Positions 13,083-14,535 of a DNA stretch of 14,535 bases are shown in pieces. The position numbers and the translations under genes are program-made. The stretch lies in NCBI GenBank assembly GCA_964454305.1, contig CAYVXX010000051.1, forward strand, positions 1 to 14,535, in the 5' to 3' direction. The notes under the pieces were generated by a model, which did no database searches, had not been told where the DNA came from, and saw only the letters and a list, made by a program, of their open reading frames with translations. Numbering within the stretch: position 1 is the stretch's first letter; the number at the start of each line of letters is the position of its first letter. The DNA comes from JAUSPI01 sp964454305. GTDB lineage: Bacteria; Desulfobacterota; Syntrophia; Syntrophales; JADFWA01.

Positions 13083-13745
13083 TCATCTTCGTCGGCCCAG
13101 GATACGCAAAATTCTCAAAAATAAATTAATAATATCCATGTAAAGCGCAGCAGCACTGTCAACTGCGTTATCCATTGTTTTAGGTATTTGATTGGCACGG
13201 CCCCAGTCATATCCTATATAACCACAAAAGATAGCAGCGACAGCCCAGTCTATCCAATTATGATGGACTCCTAATACGAAAATTTGGAAAAGCTCAATAA
13301 TGAGCACGGCTAACAAGGCTATTGTCAGTGCGCCACTTATTTTTTTGAAAAACGCAGGAAACATTGAGCCCAAAACCATCATCACAATCGTGACACCACC
13401 TGTAATTTTTATTGCATCGATGACTATTTCAGTATTGTATTGCGATACGACCATGTTAACGATAAGGCCAAAGGGCACAACAACAAAGTTGTACCCTACG
13501 AAACTAATATGCGGTTTATCTGATTTGTTAAATAAATATACGCCGAAAAAACAGGACGCAAAGTAACCTATTAAAAACACCCAAATATTTATGCTTCTTA
13601 GAAAAGCTGGATCAACATTAACAACCAACAGCCAATTAACAAAAAAACCCCAACATAAAACAATGCCTATGACCAGGTTGTATTTGGAGTCGCCCATTAT
13701 CTCGGCATTAGCAACTGTTCTTTTAAAAACATCTGATTCCAACAT
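13083..13745 (-). CDS. BI-1/YccA-like integral membrane protein
   Basis: A 220-aa protein with about seven membrane helices. The last third carries the Bax inhibitor-1 (UPF0005) pattern: IFCGYIGYDWGRA (with the conserved Asp of the pH-sensing pair) followed by DSAAALYMDIINLFLRILRI, equivalent to the family's LYLDxxNLFxxLLRIL. Bacterial BI-1 proteins act as calcium leak channels (as in B. subtilis YetJ) or interact with FtsH proteases (YccA). The helix count and length agree with the family. The start at 13745 has AAGGAG, though with a long spacer of about 10 bases. The gene is on the same strand as the toxin-antitoxin pair upstream but separated from it by a strong hairpin, so it is probably independent. 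The family call is moderately sure. Confidence 0.75.
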   Translation of the reverse strand: MLESDVFKRTVANAEIMGDSKYNLVIGIVLCWGFFVNWLLVVNVDPAFLRSINIWVFLIGYFASCFFGVYLFNKSDKPHISFVGYNFVVVPFGLIVNMVVSQYNTEIVIDAIKITGGVTIVMMVLGSMFPAFFKKISGALTIALLAVLIIELFQIFVLGVHHNWIDWAVAAIFCGYIGYDWGRANQIPKTMDNAVDSAAALYMDIINLFLRILRILGRRR

Positions 13746-13769
13746 GTTTTAAGTACTCCTTTTGTCACC

Positions 13770-13826
13770 TAACCCATAAGGATTGAGTCGATCCGCGAAG
13801 CGGTCGAACTCAATCCTTATGGGTTA
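13770..13826. terminator. Long hairpin between toxin gene and BI-1 gene
   Basis: The 19-base arms 13770-13788 and 13808-13826 are exact reverse complements (TAACCCATAAGGATTGAGT and its partner). The inner 19 bases can extend the stem through CCGC-GAA-GCGG. The right arm includes the toxin stop codon. There is no T tract. It probably ends toxin-antitoxin transcripts or protects their 3' end. It could also be a dispersed palindromic element. Confidence 0.6.
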
Positions 13827-14120
13827 TGCCAAAATTTCTTCTATTGGCAATATCTGCTTACCATGCCGGATTGTGAGAATTGATATTCGTTTTTTTTCAA
13901 TGCGATAAATAATACGGTAATTGCCGTAAATCAGCTCTCTAAATTGGTCGTTTCTAATTTCAGGGACAACTCTGCCGATTTCAGGAGAAGATTTTAGCTT
14001 CTCAACTTTTGAAAATACCGTGTTAATCCATTTTTCTGCTGCGGATGGTTTGTCTTGGGCTATATATTCAGCGATTTCCAAAGCTCTGTCAACAGCCAAC
14101 GGCGACCAAATGATTTTCAT
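13824..14120 (-). CDS. ParE/RelE-family toxin
   Basis: A 98-aa toxin of the ParE/RelE superfamily. The pattern is typical: an N-terminal strand KIIWSPLAVDRALEIAEYIA, helices with VFSKVEKLKSSPEIGRVVPE, then RELIYGNYRIIYRIEKKRI and ILTIRHGKQ. The REL-Y-YRIIYRI stretch favours ParE (gyrase poison) over an mRNA-cleaving RelE, but the boundary is not sharp. The ATG overlaps the antitoxin stop by 4 bp (ATGA), so translation is coupled. The antitoxin gene is directly upstream. Length is normal and no defect is seen. Confidence 0.92.
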   Translation of the reverse strand: MKIIWSPLAVDRALEIAEYIAQDKPSAAEKWINTVFSKVEKLKSSPEIGRVVPEIRNDQFRELIYGNYRIIYRIEKKRISILTIRHGKQILPIEEILA

Positions 14121-14398
14121 TTTTGAATTCTCTTCAAAACTTTTTCTTTTGCATCTTCATGTGCAATTCCTTGTCCATTCTCGAGTTGATTAAGGGATGC
14201 CTGAACATCTGTCAAAAGCTCAAGTTTTTCCTGAAGTGCTTCATATTCATAAACATCCAATAAAACGGCAACACTTTTTCCATGCTGCGTAATAATCACA
14301 GGTCTTTTTGTATCATGAACTTGCTTTATGATGTTTGCGATACCTGTCCTTACCTCGGACAATGGTTTGATATCTTGATCAATTTTTAGTCTTTGCAT
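14117..14398 (-). CDS. Phd/YefM-family antitoxin
   Basis: A 93-aa antitoxin. The Phd/YefM DNA-binding fold is visible in KPLSEVRTGIANIIKQVHDT, then KRPVIITQHGKSVAVLLDVYEYEAL; the C-terminal helix (about 55-93) is the toxin-binding tail. Such proteins repress their own operon and neutralise the toxin encoded downstream. The ATG at 14398 has a GAGGTG ribosome site. Upstream, the promoter contains a near-perfect palindrome that could be the operator. Confidence 0.93.
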   Translation of the reverse strand: MQRLKIDQDIKPLSEVRTGIANIIKQVHDTKRPVIITQHGKSVAVLLDVYEYEALQEKLELLTDVQASLNQLENGQGIAHEDAKEKVLKRIQK

Positions 14399-14426
14399 TT
14401 TGCACCTCGCATTATATCTAAATTGC

Positions 14427-14460
14427 GTACATTATAACGTACTATTTTTAGTATTTGCAA
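14427..14460 (-). promoter_or_regulatory. Toxin-antitoxin promoter with palindromic operator
   Basis: Read on the minus strand, TTGCAA (14455-14460) is followed after 18 bases by a perfect TATAAT (14431-14436), about 33 bases before the antitoxin ATG. The -10 lies inside the 16-bp palindrome GTACATTATAACGTAC (14427-14442), which is symmetrical except for one base pair of positions. This is where a Phd/YefM repressor would be expected to bind. Both promoter and operator are predictions. Confidence 0.6.
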
Positions 14461-14504
14461 GAACTTTATTCAGGCATAATGCCGAGCTGAGCAGCAGGTT
14501 CGCC

Positions 14505-14535
14505 TTGATAATGCCGGAGCGGCGGCGATTATCAA
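14505..14535. repeat. Inverted repeat at right edge
   Basis: TTGATAAT (14505-14512) pairs with ATTATCAA (14528-14535), and GCCG with CGGC inside, giving a 12-bp stem with one bulge. A small palindrome GGCATAATGCC lies just before it (14473-14483). The element may continue past the window edge. A similar AATGCCGAG...TGATAA string occurs near 4964-4985, so it may be dispersed. Confidence 0.5.

Noticed and set aside
12879..13124. Plus-strand frame between the QueG-like and BI-1 genes
   Set aside because: No ribosome site, overlaps the end of the BI-1 gene in antisense, spans two inverted repeats, and the peptide resembles nothing known.

Overview
The window looks like a chromosomal segment of an anaerobic, probably sulfate-reducing bacterium of the Desulfobacterota (inference). 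The grounds are a tungsten-type aldehyde:ferredoxin oxidoreductase, a rubrerythrin, a dodecin, a QueG-like iron-sulfur protein, a c-di-GMP-I riboswitch, moderate GC content, and dispersed GC-rich palindromic repeats. No rRNA, tRNA or CRISPR array was found.

Left part (1-6001) is almost entirely on the minus strand: a fragment of a membrane protein at the edge, an aldo/keto reductase, a small cupin, an exported rubrerythrin, an unusual EF-hand/isochorismatase-like fusion closely followed upstream by an HlyIII (PAQR) membrane protein, a dodecin, and a nitrilase-superfamily amidase. Two related REP-like elements (about 100-343 and 5042-5157) sit in the same orientation just 3' of the reductase and the nitrilase genes. 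A 108-bp MITE-like element lies upstream of the cupin.

The middle (6097-11965) is on the plus strand. A large AOR-family gene has its own promoter, flanked by a 10-bp inverted repeat. After about 300 bp of leader DNA comes a clear c-di-GMP-I (GEMM-I) riboswitch at about 8685-8765. Downstream of it are a 47-codon small ORF, an excisionase-type helix-turn-helix protein, an ExeA/GspA-like AAA ATPase with a long C-terminal extension, and a cytosolic protein made of about eight TPRs. I read these as one c-di-GMP-controlled operon. This is the best candidate for a little-described system: a second-messenger RNA switch over a DNA-binding protein, a motor or switch ATPase and a scaffold, with no secretin or pilin gene beside it.

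The TPR gene ends inside a 92-bp remnant of a second hlyIII gene: its last three codons and stop are the antisense of that remnant. The remnant matches the start of the intact hlyIII 7.6 kb away without gaps at 80 of 92 positions, which marks an old duplication or rearrangement.

The right part (12106-14398) is again on the minus strand: a short QueG-like double [4Fe-4S] protein starting at TTG, a BI-1/YccA-like membrane protein, and a ParE/RelE-type toxin with a Phd/YefM antitoxin. The toxin and antitoxin overlap by 4 bp, and their promoter carries a near-perfect 16-bp palindrome.
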